DNA of 64,000 nt from Flavobacterium soyae (GTDB lineage Bacteria > Bacteroidota > Bacteroidia > Flavobacteriales > Flavobacteriaceae): assembly GCF_021245985.1 (NCBI RefSeq), contig NZ_JAJQXA010000003.1, positions 1 through 64,000 of the forward strand. The letters run 5' to 3'. The position numbers were made by a program, and so were the translations under genes. Shown one piece after another: positions 35,518 to 43,392 of this stretch. Within the stretch, counting starts at the first letter, position 1. The number at the start of each line of letters is the position of its first letter. The notes beneath the pieces are model-generated. The model did not search any database. It was not told the origin of the DNA and was given only the letters and a program-made list of their open reading frames with translations.

Positions 35518-35706
35518 AAGTTGCAAAGATTCAGAGGGACAAAGGTTCAAAGGTTTTGAGATTTGATTTTTTGTAACTTAGAATAAACAACTTAAAGATT
35601 ATACTAGAGCTTAAAAAAAGATATTACTAATACTAGGTTGAAAGGAATTAATAGTGACAAAGATTTAAAACTTTGTGCCTCTGAACCTTTGCAACTTTGA
35701 ACCTTA
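35518..35706. repeat. GGTTCAAAGGTT phrase repeat, inverted arrangement
   Basis: Left part TTGCAAAGATTCAGAGGGACAAAGGTTCAAAGGTT and right part CTTTGTGCCTCTGAACCTTTGCAACTTTGAACC face each other across a ~90-bp spacer with no gene. Same family at 48697-48735 and 60051-60128. Confidence 0.6.
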
Positions 35707-35713
35707 GAAAAAA

Positions 35714-36877
35714 ATGAGTAAAATACTAATTATCGAAGACGAAGCAGCGATTAGAAGAGTTTTGGTAAAAATATTATCAGAAGAAAATGATTCCTATCTG
35801 GTAGATGAAGCCGAAGATGGCGCAGCAGGTCTTGAAAAAATAAAAAACAACGATTACGATTTGGTTTTGTGTGATATCAAAATGCCAAAACTGGATGGTG
35901 TTGAGGTTTTAGAAGAAGTAAAAAAGATAAAACCGGAGATTCCGATGGTTATGATTTCAGGTCATGGCGATATGGAAACCGCAATTCATACCATGCGTCT
36001 GGGCGCTTTTGATTATATCTCAAAACCACCGGATTTAAACCGCTTATTAAATACGGTTCGTAATGCTTTAGACAAAAAACAATTAGTTGTTGAGAATAAA
36101 ATCCTAAAGAAAAAAGTAAGCAAAAATTACGAAATGATTGGTGACAGCGAATCAATTAATCATATTAAAGTGATGATTGATAAAGTTGCCCAAACCGAAG
36201 CAAGGGTTTTAATTACGGGGCCAAACGGAACCGGAAAAGAATTAGTAGCGCATCAATTACACGAAAAAAGCGAACGTGCTAATTTCCCTTTAATTGAGGT
36301 AAACTGTGCAGCGATTCCGAGTGAATTGATCGAAAGCGAATTATTCGGACACGTAAAAGGTGCTTTTACATCGGCAGTTAAAGATCGTGCCGGAAAGTTT
36401 GAAGCGGCAGATAAAGGAACTATTTTCTTAGATGAAATTGGAGACATGAGTCTTTCGGCGCAAGCCAAAGTTTTACGCGCGCTTCAGGAAAGTATGATTA
36501 CAAGAGTGGGTGCCGATAAAGATATAAAAGTTGATGTTCGTGTGGTTGCCGCAACAAATAAAGATTTAAAAACAGAAATTGCCGAAGGCCGTTTCCGTGA
36601 AGATTTATACCATCGTTTGGCTGTAATTTTAATAAAAGTTCCGCCATTAAATGAAAGACGTGACGATATTCCGGCTTTGATCAAACATTTTGCAGAAAAA
36701 ATTGCATCAGAACAAGGAAATGCGGTTAAAGTGTTTTCGGCGCAAGCCATACAATTATTACAGGAATACGATTGGACAGGAAATATTCGTGAACTTCGAA
36801 ATGTAGTCGAAAGATTAATCATTTTAGGAGGAAACGAAATCTCTGAAAGCGACGTGAAAATGTTCGCTAGTAAATAA
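35714..36877 (+). CDS. NtrC-type sigma-54 response regulator lacking the DNA-binding domain
   Basis: 387 aa. Receiver domain 1-120 with phosphoacceptor Asp54 (VLCDIKMPKLDG) and Lys in SKPPDL. AAA+ domain about 140-375: Walker A GPNGTGKELV, Walker B FLDEIGDM, sigma-54 contact loop GAFTSA (canonical GAFTGA), arginine-finger region RFREDLYHRL. The protein stops at NEISESDVKMFASK, where the Fis-type HTH would begin, so it should act from solution. No sensor kinase gene is adjacent. The next gene is 44 bp downstream. Confidence 0.9.
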   Translation: MSKILIIEDEAAIRRVLVKILSEENDSYLVDEAEDGAAGLEKIKNNDYDLVLCDIKMPKLDGVEVLEEVKKIKPEIPMVMISGHGDMETAIHTMRLGAFDYISKPPDLNRLLNTVRNALDKKQLVVENKILKKKVSKNYEMIGDSESINHIKVMIDKVAQTEARVLITGPNGTGKELVAHQLHEKSERANFPLIEVNCAAIPSELIESELFGHVKGAFTSAVKDRAGKFEAADKGTIFLDEIGDMSLSAQAKVLRALQESMITRVGADKDIKVDVRVVAATNKDLKTEIAEGRFREDLYHRLAVILIKVPPLNERRDDIPALIKHFAEKIASEQGNAVKVFSAQAIQLLQEYDWTGNIRELRNVVERLIILGGNEISESDVKMFASK

Positions 36878-36879
36878 TG

Positions 36880-36918
36880 ATTTAGAATCTAAATTCTAAA
36901 ATCATAAATCTAAAACTA
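36880..36918. repeat. AATCTAAAATC phrase repeat before the half-helicase gene
   Basis: TTTAGAATCTAAATTCTAAAATCATAAATCTAAAAC fills the 44-bp spacer and ends 4 bases before the ATG. Confidence 0.5.
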
Positions 36919-36921
36919 AGC

Positions 36922-37584
36922 ATGAAACTAAAAAAAATAAACGAGAAATTACAAGACGGATTAATTGAAAATGGTTTAACAGAAGCAAATGTTTTGCAGC
37001 TGGAAACTTTTTCGACCATTAAAAGTGGTGCAGATTGTATTATTATTTCTCCGGAGAAAAGCGGAAAAACAACTACAATTGTTTTGAATGTGATTCAGCA
37101 ATTAGCTGGAAAAAATGAAGAATCGCCTCGTGCTTTGATTATTGTGGAAGATAAAGCAAAAGTGCTTGAAATGGAAGAGCTTTTTGAGAAATACGGGAAA
37201 TATACCAATCTCGAAGTATACGGTGTTCACGACAAAGGCGATATGGATTATGACAAAAATTACGTTTCTACGGGAATTGATGTTTTAATAGGAACGCCAA
37301 ACAAATTGAGCGATATGTTTTCGACAGCGGGTTATAATGTAAACCGTTTGAAAATGTTTATTTTGGATGATGCAGATCCTATTTTGAAATTGCGGCATGA
37401 AACTAAAATTATGCGTATTTCTAACAGTATTGCCAAAACACAGCGTTTAATTTTTGCTGAAACTTTGACAGAACGCATCGAAATTTTGGCTGACAAAATG
37501 CTGATCGAACCTTATTTGTTTGATATGGATGAAGAAGGCGAGGAGGAACTTGACGAAGAAGAAGACGATATTGAAGAAGAGTAA
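36922..37584 (+). CDS. DEAD-box helicase-like protein, RecA1 domain only
   Basis: 220 aa. Only the first RecA domain of a DEAD-box helicase is present. Motif I is SPEKSGKTTT, motif Ib TPNKL, motif II LDDADP (DEAD becomes DDAD) and motif III AET instead of SAT. The second RecA domain (motifs IV-VI) is absent, and the protein ends in an acidic tail (EEGEEELDEEEDDIEEE). It may bind ATP but is unlikely to unwind RNA. No frameshifted second domain follows: the next gene is an unrelated hydrolase. Confidence 0.8.
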   Translation: MKLKKINEKLQDGLIENGLTEANVLQLETFSTIKSGADCIIISPEKSGKTTTIVLNVIQQLAGKNEESPRALIIVEDKAKVLEMEELFEKYGKYTNLEVYGVHDKGDMDYDKNYVSTGIDVLIGTPNKLSDMFSTAGYNVNRLKMFILDDADPILKLRHETKIMRISNSIAKTQRLIFAETLTERIEILADKMLIEPYLFDMDEEGEEELDEEEDDIEEE

Positions 37585-37586
37585 AA

Positions 37587-37653
37587 AGTCGCAGTTTTCA
37601 GTTTTCAGTCGTAGTTTTTTTTACTGTAAACTGTGACTGAGACTGAAAACTAA
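37587..37653. repeat. CAGT-phrase repeat, inverted arrangement
   Basis: AGTCGCAGTTTTCAGTTTTCAGTC faces GACTGAGACTGAAAACT around a T/A-rich centre, 8 bases before the hydrolase ATG. Same family as 5514-5559 and 38735-38838. Confidence 0.6.
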
Positions 37654-37661
37654 ATAAATAT

Positions 37662-38477
37662 ATGGAAATATTCAAAACACTCAAATTCTTATCAATCGTA
37701 CTTTTGTGCTTTTTTCTGATTATTTATGTTTTGATAATTTCTTATGTTTATTTTAATCAGGTTGAATTAGTTTTTCATAGTTCAAGACTACCAAAAGATT
37801 ATAAGTTTGATTATCAGCAAAAATTTGAAGAAATTAACATCAAATCATTTGACGGAACTATTCTTAACGGATTATTATTTAAGACTGAAAACTCTAAAGG
37901 ATTGGTTTTTTATCTTCATGGAAACGCAGGAACACTTGAAACCTGGGGTAAAATCGCAAAAGTATATACTTCATTAGGATACGATATCTTTATTTTAGAT
38001 TATAGAAGTTTCGGGAAAAGCGAAGGCGAAATCGAAAATGAAGAACAATTGTCAAAAGACATTTCAATTGTATATCAGTCAATGACTAAAAGATATCCAG
38101 AAGATAAAATTATAATTGCCGGATATTCTATAGGTTCTGGATTTGCGGCTAAACTAGCTTTAGAAAATAAACCAAAAGCTTTACTGCTGCAGGCGCCGTA
38201 TTATAATTTTTTAGAATTGTCAAGTAAACGAGTGCCAATGTTTCCGGACTTTATGAAAAAGTTTAGTTTAGAAACCAATGTATATCTTTCGCAGGTAAAA
38301 GCTCCGATTTATATTTTTCATGGAACGGCAGACCAATTAATTCCTTTTGAGAATTCGGTTCGGTTGAAAAAGCTTTTAAAATCAAATGCTGTTTTTTATC
38401 CATTAAAAAATCAGGAACATATTGGGGTAAATGAAAATGAAGATTTTCAAAATCAATTAAAAACAATACTAGAATAG
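37662..38477 (+). CDS. Membrane-anchored alpha/beta hydrolase
   Basis: 271 aa. N-terminal TM helix (about 9-31), then an alpha/beta-hydrolase domain: oxyanion region FYLHGNAGTLETW, nucleophile elbow GYSIGSG (Ser about 166), acid in HGTADQLIP, and His in NQEHIGVN. Resembles the BEM46/YfhR (ABHD13-like) serine hydrolases of unknown substrate. Cytosolic or periplasmic orientation is not certain. Confidence 0.88.
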   Translation: MEIFKTLKFLSIVLLCFFLIIYVLIISYVYFNQVELVFHSSRLPKDYKFDYQQKFEEINIKSFDGTILNGLLFKTENSKGLVFYLHGNAGTLETWGKIAKVYTSLGYDIFILDYRSFGKSEGEIENEEQLSKDISIVYQSMTKRYPEDKIIIAGYSIGSGFAAKLALENKPKALLLQAPYYNFLELSSKRVPMFPDFMKKFSLETNVYLSQVKAPIYIFHGTADQLIPFENSVRLKKLLKSNAVFYPLKNQEHIGVNENEDFQNQLKTILE

Positions 38478-38503
38478 ATTAATAATTAATAAAATAAAAT
38501 GTC

Positions 38504-38722
38504 ATGGGATTAATGAAGGTGTTTTCAGGAAGTGAAGTATTAGCGATTGCTTTGCAGGAAAGATTAGAAGAAGCCGGTGTAGAAACTTTAAAAAAAGACA
38601 ATATTCAATCAGCTCGTTTAGGAGGTTTTGGCGGTACAGATTTAGCCGTTGAGGTTTTCATTCAGGAAACAGATTTTGCAAAAGCAAATCCGGTTATTGA
38701 AGAATTTAGAATGAGTATTTAG
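38504..38722 (+). CDS. DUF2007 domain protein
   Basis: 72 aa. MKVFSGSEVLAIALQERLEEAGVETLKKDN with a later GGTDLAVEVFIQETDFAKANPVIEEF fits DUF2007 ('putative signal transducing protein'), a small ACT-like fold of unknown role. An internal ATG three codons in is an equally good start. 26 bp after the hydrolase. Confidence 0.82.
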   Translation: MGLMKVFSGSEVLAIALQERLEEAGVETLKKDNIQSARLGGFGGTDLAVEVFIQETDFAKANPVIEEFRMSI

Positions 38723-38734
38723 GAAGTTTTTTTT

Positions 38735-38838
38735 TCAGTATTCAGTATTTAGTGTTCAGTTCGCAGCATCAAAACTATGACTGAATACTAAATACTGAAC
38801 ACTGAAAACTGAATATTACTCAAAACTGAAAACTAAAA
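38735..38838. repeat. CAGTATTCAGTATT phrase repeat, inverted arrangement
   Basis: CAGTATTCAGTATTTAGTGTTCAGTTCG faces ACTGAATACTAAATACTGAACACTGAAAACTGA, a long imperfect hairpin of four or five phrases per arm, ending close to the HAD gene start. Confidence 0.7.
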
Positions 38839-38841
38839 AAA

Positions 38842-39645
38842 ATGCAATACAAAATGTTAGTTCTCGACATGGATGATACCTTGTTGACAGACGACCACAA
38901 AATTTCCGATTTAAATAAAAAAGTTTTATTAGAAGCACAGGCAAAAGGTGTTTATGTTGTTTTGGCTTCGGGAAGACCAACAACGGCAATGATTGCTTAT
39001 GCAAAAGAGCTGGAGCTGGATTTGAATGATTCTTATATGATTTCTTTTAACGGTGCAATTATCAGCCAGGTAAAAGATGATTTTGTTTTATTTGAACAGA
39101 AACTTACTGTAGAACAAATTCATGCTTTATACGATTATAGTATAAAGATGAAAACGCACATTATAACGTATTTAGATGACGAAATTATAAGTGAAACCGA
39201 TTCTGGATATATCGAGATTGAAAAAGATATTACCGGAATGGCACACCGTAAAGTTTCGAGTTTTAAAGATTATGTTGACAGACCTGCTGTAAAATGTATT
39301 TTACTTGAAAATCCTGCTTATTTAAAAGAAGTCGAAAAAGATTTATTAGCTGCAATGCCTCATTTAAGTGTTTCTATGTCTAAACCTTTTTTCCTTGAAG
39401 CAGCGCAAAACGGGATAGATAAAGCAGCAAGTTTAAAACAATTAGCAGATAAACTCGGAATTCATCAAAGTGAAATTATCGCCGTTGGAAACGCAGGAAA
39501 TGATTTAACTATGATCGAATATGCCGGTTTAGGTGTTTGGGTTGATAATGTAGCGCCTGAATTGCGCGATAAAGCCAATTTAATTGTATCTTCAAATAAC
39601 AACGACGGAGTTGCCGAAGTAGTACAGAAATATATTTTAAATTAA
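38842..39645 (+). CDS. Cof-type HAD-IIB phosphatase
   Basis: 267 aa. Motif I LDMDDTLLTDDHKIS (nucleophile Asp9), motif II ASGRP, C2B cap domain about 85-190, and Lys and motif IV in NGIDKAASLKQL and VGNAGNDLTMIEYAGLGVWVDN. Cytosolic phosphatase of sugar phosphates, PLP or FMN type; substrate unknown. 8 bp before the acetyltransferase. Confidence 0.92.
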   Translation: MQYKMLVLDMDDTLLTDDHKISDLNKKVLLEAQAKGVYVVLASGRPTTAMIAYAKELELDLNDSYMISFNGAIISQVKDDFVLFEQKLTVEQIHALYDYSIKMKTHIITYLDDEIISETDSGYIEIEKDITGMAHRKVSSFKDYVDRPAVKCILLENPAYLKEVEKDLLAAMPHLSVSMSKPFFLEAAQNGIDKAASLKQLADKLGIHQSEIIAVGNAGNDLTMIEYAGLGVWVDNVAPELRDKANLIVSSNNNDGVAEVVQKYILN

Positions 39646-39653
39646 ATTTTGAG

Positions 39654-40181
39654 ATGAAAAATCCAATCGAAACAGAACGTTTGATATTACGGAAGCTGGA
39701 ACTTTCTGATGCAGAAGGAATGTTCGAATTGGATTCGAATCCGAATGTACATTTGTTTTTAGGAAATAACCCCATAAAACATATTGAGGAAAGTATTGAT
39801 TATATCAAATTTGTTCAAAAGCAATACAAAGATTTTGGAACAGGCCGCCGGGCTGTCGTTTTAAAAGAAACCAATGAATTTATTGGCTGGTCAGGAATAA
39901 AGTATATTACAGACGAAATCAATAATCATAAAAATTTTTACGAGTTAGGATATCGTTTTATCGAAAAGCATTGGAGAAAAGGATATGCATCTGAAGCTGG
40001 AAAAGCTTTTATTGATTATGCTTTTAACGAAATGAAAGTAGAAAAACTTTACGCTTACGCGGATGCGGGAAATGAAAATTCAAGAAAGATTTTAGAAAAA
40101 CTAGGTTTCCATTTTGTAAATTCTTTCGAATATGAAGGAGAAATAGAAGTTTGGTACGAACTTAAAAATCCAAACTTATAG
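39654..40181 (+). CDS. GNAT N-acetyltransferase (RimJ/RimL-like)
   Basis: 175 aa. Starts ETERLILRKLELSDAEGMFEL. Acetyl-CoA loop EKHWRKGYASEAGKAF and motif B YAYADAGNENSRKILEKLGFHF. Substrate unknown. Probably cotranscribed with the HAD phosphatase. Confidence 0.88.
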   Translation: MKNPIETERLILRKLELSDAEGMFELDSNPNVHLFLGNNPIKHIEESIDYIKFVQKQYKDFGTGRRAVVLKETNEFIGWSGIKYITDEINNHKNFYELGYRFIEKHWRKGYASEAGKAFIDYAFNEMKVEKLYAYADAGNENSRKILEKLGFHFVNSFEYEGEIEVWYELKNPNL

Positions 40182-40263
40182 GAATTGTATTTTAAGAAAT
40201 GCGTTCCTCCAAATCTTTGAAAACTAAAGTCTGCAAAGATTTGGAAAACGTAGTTTCTTTGAA

Positions 40264-40788
40264 TTATTTTTTAGCTACAGAAACAAAATATTTATTTCCG
40301 TCACCCATTGTAAGTTTTACACGTTCATCGCAAAGATCGATTGCATAAGCGACACTTTCGTAACAGCTGCAAGTTGTGTTTTTATCTTTAGACATTTCAG
40401 TTTTACAATTGTTGTTTTTAAAAGTTGCCAACTGAGGAGTGTATAAGCTAACTAAATCTGTAGATGCAGTTACTAATGAAATAATACTTGCTGAATTATT
40501 GTTCATAATTCTGTAAACAATTCTATCAGTATAATTTACTTCATTTACAGTTACTTTACGAATGTAGGTATAAGACGTAGATTCTGCACCTGGCTCCTTT
40601 ACTTCAAATTTAAATCCAACCGCACGAATGGCAATATCAAATTGTGACTGCGAATTTAAACTCGCCCAATTTGTTAAAGTACTAATAGATGGAAATGGGT
40701 TAGCAGCCGCAGCTGGGGCATTAGTTTGCGCTTGCGAACTAAAAATGGTTAAGAACATCAAGCAGATTGTGGGTAAAAATGCTTTCAT
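40264..40788 (-). CDS. Hypothetical secreted protein
   Basis: 174 aa from the ATG at 40788, which gives a clean signal peptide (MKAFLPTICLMFLTIFSSQAQ); the upstream extension is basic and unconvincing. The body has no recognised domain. It contains a Cys cluster near the C-terminus (TCSCYESVAYAIDLCDE) that could form disulfides or bind metal. No neighbours within the same transcript. Confidence 0.65.
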   Translation of the reverse strand: MKAFLPTICLMFLTIFSSQAQTNAPAAAANPFPSISTLTNWASLNSQSQFDIAIRAVGFKFEVKEPGAESTSYTYIRKVTVNEVNYTDRIVYRIMNNNSASIISLVTASTDLVSLYTPQLATFKNNNCKTEMSKDKNTTCSCYESVAYAIDLCDERVKLTMGDGNKYFVSVAKK

Positions 40789-41286
40789 AATGGAGTTTTT
40801 AATTTTTAATTTTTGCCTACTCTTTCTGGTTTTCGGCGTTCCCATTCGTTTTTAATAACAAAACAACAACATAACGATTGAAAATCAAAATTGTTTTATA
40901 TGAATTGTTATTATATTAATATTAAAGTTTAAAATCTATAAAAACTCAATACAAGGCTGAAATTTTCTAAGCAAAGTTAAATGTAAGAAAATTTTAATCT
41001 AAAAAACAAAAAAATGTATTTAATCGATAAAATTTGCACTTAATCGATAATTTTGTCATTTTATTCCTATCGAATTATTTTTTTTCATCTTCTAAAATAC
41101 AAAAATTAAGAAATAATTGATTTATTATTTGATTTTTTAATGCATTTTAAAATTCATGTTTTGTGCAAAATATTGATATATAGTGTATTATTGATTTTAT
41201 TTTCAAGAATATTGTATGTAAATTTGCAAACTCTTTAATAGAGATGTAAATATAATATCTTGCTACTATAAATGTAGTGCATTCCT
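40789..41286. other. Intergenic region between divergent genes
   Basis: About 500 bp, very AT-rich, between the secreted protein and mtaB. It contains a direct repeat ATTTAATCGATAAAATT / ACTTAATCGATAATTTT at about 41019-41055 and the mtaB -7 box at 41219-41226. I see no ORF, stable hairpin or known riboswitch. Confidence 0.5.
41219..41226 (+). promoter_or_regulatory. -7 box of mtaB
   Basis: TAAATTTG (TAnnTTTG), 60 bases before the ATG. A TTG at 41191-41193 gives a spacing of 25, slightly long for a -33. Confidence 0.45.
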
Positions 41287-42621
41287 ATGGAAAATAGAAA
41301 AAAAGTTGCTTTTTATACGCTTGGCTGCAAATTGAATTTCTCAGAAACCTCTACGATTGCCAGAAACTTTAATGATGAAGGTTTTGATCGTGTTGATTTT
41401 GAAGAAATTGCAGATATATATGTTATCAATACCTGTTCTGTAACAGAAAATGCTGATAAGCAGTTTAAGCAGGTTGTAAAAAAAGCAATGAAACTTAATG
41501 ATAAAGCTTTTGTTGCAGCTGTTGGATGTTATGCACAATTAAAACCAGAAGAATTAGCAGCCGTTGATGGTGTTGATTTAGTTTTGGGTGCTACAGAAAA
41601 ATTTAAAATCACAGACTATATTCACGATTTGAGCAAAAATGATATGGGTGAAGTTCATTCATGCGAAATTGCCGAAGCTGATTTTTATGTGGGAAGTTAC
41701 TCCATTGGCGATCGTACACGTGCTTTTTTGAAAGTTCAGGACGGCTGCGATTATAAATGTACCTATTGTACAATCCCTTTAGCGCGTGGAATTTCGAGAA
41801 GTGATGCTTTAGAAAATGTTTTAAAAAATGCCAAAGAAATTTCGGCTCAAAATATTAGGGAAATTGTTTTAACCGGAGTTAATATTGGAGATTACGGAAA
41901 AGGTGAATTCGGAAATAAAAAACACGAACATACTTTTCTTGATTTAGTTAAGGCTCTAGATGAAGTTGATGGAATCGAGCGTCTTCGTATTTCATCCATT
42001 GAACCGAATTTATTGAAAAATGAAACGATAGATTTTGTTTCAAAAAGCCGAACTTTTGTACCGCATTTCCATATTCCGCTGCAGTCAGGAAGCAACGATA
42101 TTTTAAAACTAATGAAACGTCGTTATTTGCGTGAAGTTTATACAGACCGTGTAAATAAAATTCGTGAAGTTATGCCGCACGCCTGTATTGGTGTCGATGT
42201 AATTGTTGGTTTTCCTGGAGAAACAGACGAACATTTCTTAGAAACGTATCATTTCTTAAACGAAATGGATATTTCTTATCTGCACGTTTTCACATATTCT
42301 GAAAGAGACAATACAGAAGCTGCAGATATGCCTGGGATTGTTCCTGCGAATGTAAGAGCAAAACGCAGTAAAATGTTACGTGGATTATCGGTTAAAAAAC
42401 GTCGTGCTTTCTACGAAAGTCAAATCGGAACCAACAGAACTGTTTTATTTGAAAGTGAAAATAAAGAAGGCTATATTCACGGTTTTACCGAAAACTACGT
42501 AAAAGTAAAAACGCCATGGAACCCTGAATTGATAAATACTTTACATGAAATCAATTTAACTAAAATTGATGAAGATGGAAGTGTTCGTTTGGAGTTTGTA
42601 AATAAATTGGCGGAAGCTTAA
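41287..42621 (+). CDS. mtaB: tRNA t6A37 methylthiotransferase MtaB
   Basis: 444 aa. UPF0004 domain with YTLGCKLN and NTCSVTENAD (Cys ligands of the auxiliary FeS cluster). Radical-SAM motif CDYKCTYCTIP (CxxxCxxC). Blocks TGVNIGDYGKG, RISSIEP, HIPLQSGS and VIVGFPGETDEHF, then a C-terminal TRAM-like region. Converts t6A37 to ms2t6A37 in tRNA. The signature GCKLN, with no MiaB-type context, favours MtaB over MiaB or RimO. Confidence 0.93.
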   Translation: MENRKKVAFYTLGCKLNFSETSTIARNFNDEGFDRVDFEEIADIYVINTCSVTENADKQFKQVVKKAMKLNDKAFVAAVGCYAQLKPEELAAVDGVDLVLGATEKFKITDYIHDLSKNDMGEVHSCEIAEADFYVGSYSIGDRTRAFLKVQDGCDYKCTYCTIPLARGISRSDALENVLKNAKEISAQNIREIVLTGVNIGDYGKGEFGNKKHEHTFLDLVKALDEVDGIERLRISSIEPNLLKNETIDFVSKSRTFVPHFHIPLQSGSNDILKLMKRRYLREVYTDRVNKIREVMPHACIGVDVIVGFPGETDEHFLETYHFLNEMDISYLHVFTYSERDNTEAADMPGIVPANVRAKRSKMLRGLSVKKRRAFYESQIGTNRTVLFESENKEGYIHGFTENYVKVKTPWNPELINTLHEINLTKIDEDGSVRLEFVNKLAEA

Positions 42622-42643
42622 AAAAAAATATATAGACAAAGTA

Positions 42644-42749
42644 TTGTCATTTCGACCGAAGGGAGAAATCGCACTAGTTTGTTGACAAAGATTGGAGATT
42701 TTCTATGCGGAATTACTAGTGCGATTTCTCCCTTCGGTCGAAATGACAA
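42644..42749 (+). repeat. Hairpin element with conserved core (solo copy A)
   Basis: Perfect 35-bp arms: 42644-42678 (begins TTGTCATTTCGACCGAAGGG) and 42715-42749. The 36-base loop carries the oriented core GACAAAGATTGGAGATTTTC, shared with the elements at 60209-60302, 61827-62001 and 62404-63394. Confidence 0.85.
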
Positions 42750-42752
42750 ATA

Positions 42753-42779
42753 AAAAAGCTTCTTAAAAGAGGCTTTTTT
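42753..42779. terminator. Terminator between mtaB and the convergent hypothetical gene
   Basis: AAAAAGCTTCTT / AAGAGGCTTTTT stem with one mismatch, directly after element A. Confidence 0.6.
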
Positions 42780-42788
42780 ATTTTATAA

Positions 42789-43301
42789 CTATTTCTGATT
42801 CTCGGGAATCACCAATTTCAAAGAATTAATATAATCTGTATCAAATTCAATAACTCTGATTTTTTCTGGATTAAAACCTAATTCGCCGCCAAACTGACCT
42901 CTGGTGTCCAAAAAATCAATTGTAAGTTCCTCATCAGTCAAAGAAATTAATTTACCTAAATAAGCTGATTTTGCAGACTTTTTAGAAATCTGAAAAATAC
43001 CGTGCTGATTATTGATGAAATTTAAAATCGAGTTCAAATCCCGAATCGGAATAATATCTTCAGCATTTGTTTTTAAGCCTTTTAAACGGATTACTTTTTC
43101 TGTAAAAGCCAAATCCTGATCTCTGTGTATTGCTTCGATATTTTTATTCTTCAAAATCACATAACCGTCTAAAATATAATCAACCGGATTGTTTCGAAGT
43201 AAAATCCAGTCATCAGAATAATCAATAAGAAACCCGGTAAAAATTTCTTTTTTATCCTGAAATTCTATCGCAATTAATTGTCTTAAATATTGTTCCATCA
43301 T
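42789..43301 (-). CDS. Conserved hypothetical protein, possible double Sm-like barrel
   Basis: 170 aa from the ATG at 43301 (a second ATG follows at once). The 15 codons upstream that would extend it lie in AATTCCAA repeat sequence and are not conserved-looking. Two similar beta-rich segments, FTGFLIDYSDDWILLRN (about 20-60) and YLGKLISLTDEELTIDFLD (about 115-155), resemble the strand pattern of Sm/Hfq-type barrels. No catalytic motif. Function unknown; the fold idea is inference. Confidence 0.65.
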   Translation of the reverse strand: MMEQYLRQLIAIEFQDKKEIFTGFLIDYSDDWILLRNNPVDYILDGYVILKNKNIEAIHRDQDLAFTEKVIRLKGLKTNAEDIIPIRDLNSILNFINNQHGIFQISKKSAKSAYLGKLISLTDEELTIDFLDTRGQFGGELGFNPEKIRVIEFDTDYINSLKLVIPENQK

Positions 43302-43312
43302 TTTAGTTTTGA

Positions 43313-43391
43313 AAAATTCCAATATTTTTAAATTCCAAAATTCCAATTGTTTAAGAGTTGGAATTTGGAATTTATTTTTTGGAATTTTAAA
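43313..43391. repeat. GGAATTTTAAATTCCAA phrase repeat
   Basis: TTCCAATATTTTTAAATTCCAAAATTCCAATTG faces GTTGGAATTTGGAATTTATTTTTTGGAATTTT, a hairpin of AATTCCAA phrases between the SDR stop and the hypothetical start. Confidence 0.65.
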
Positions 43392-43392
43392 T

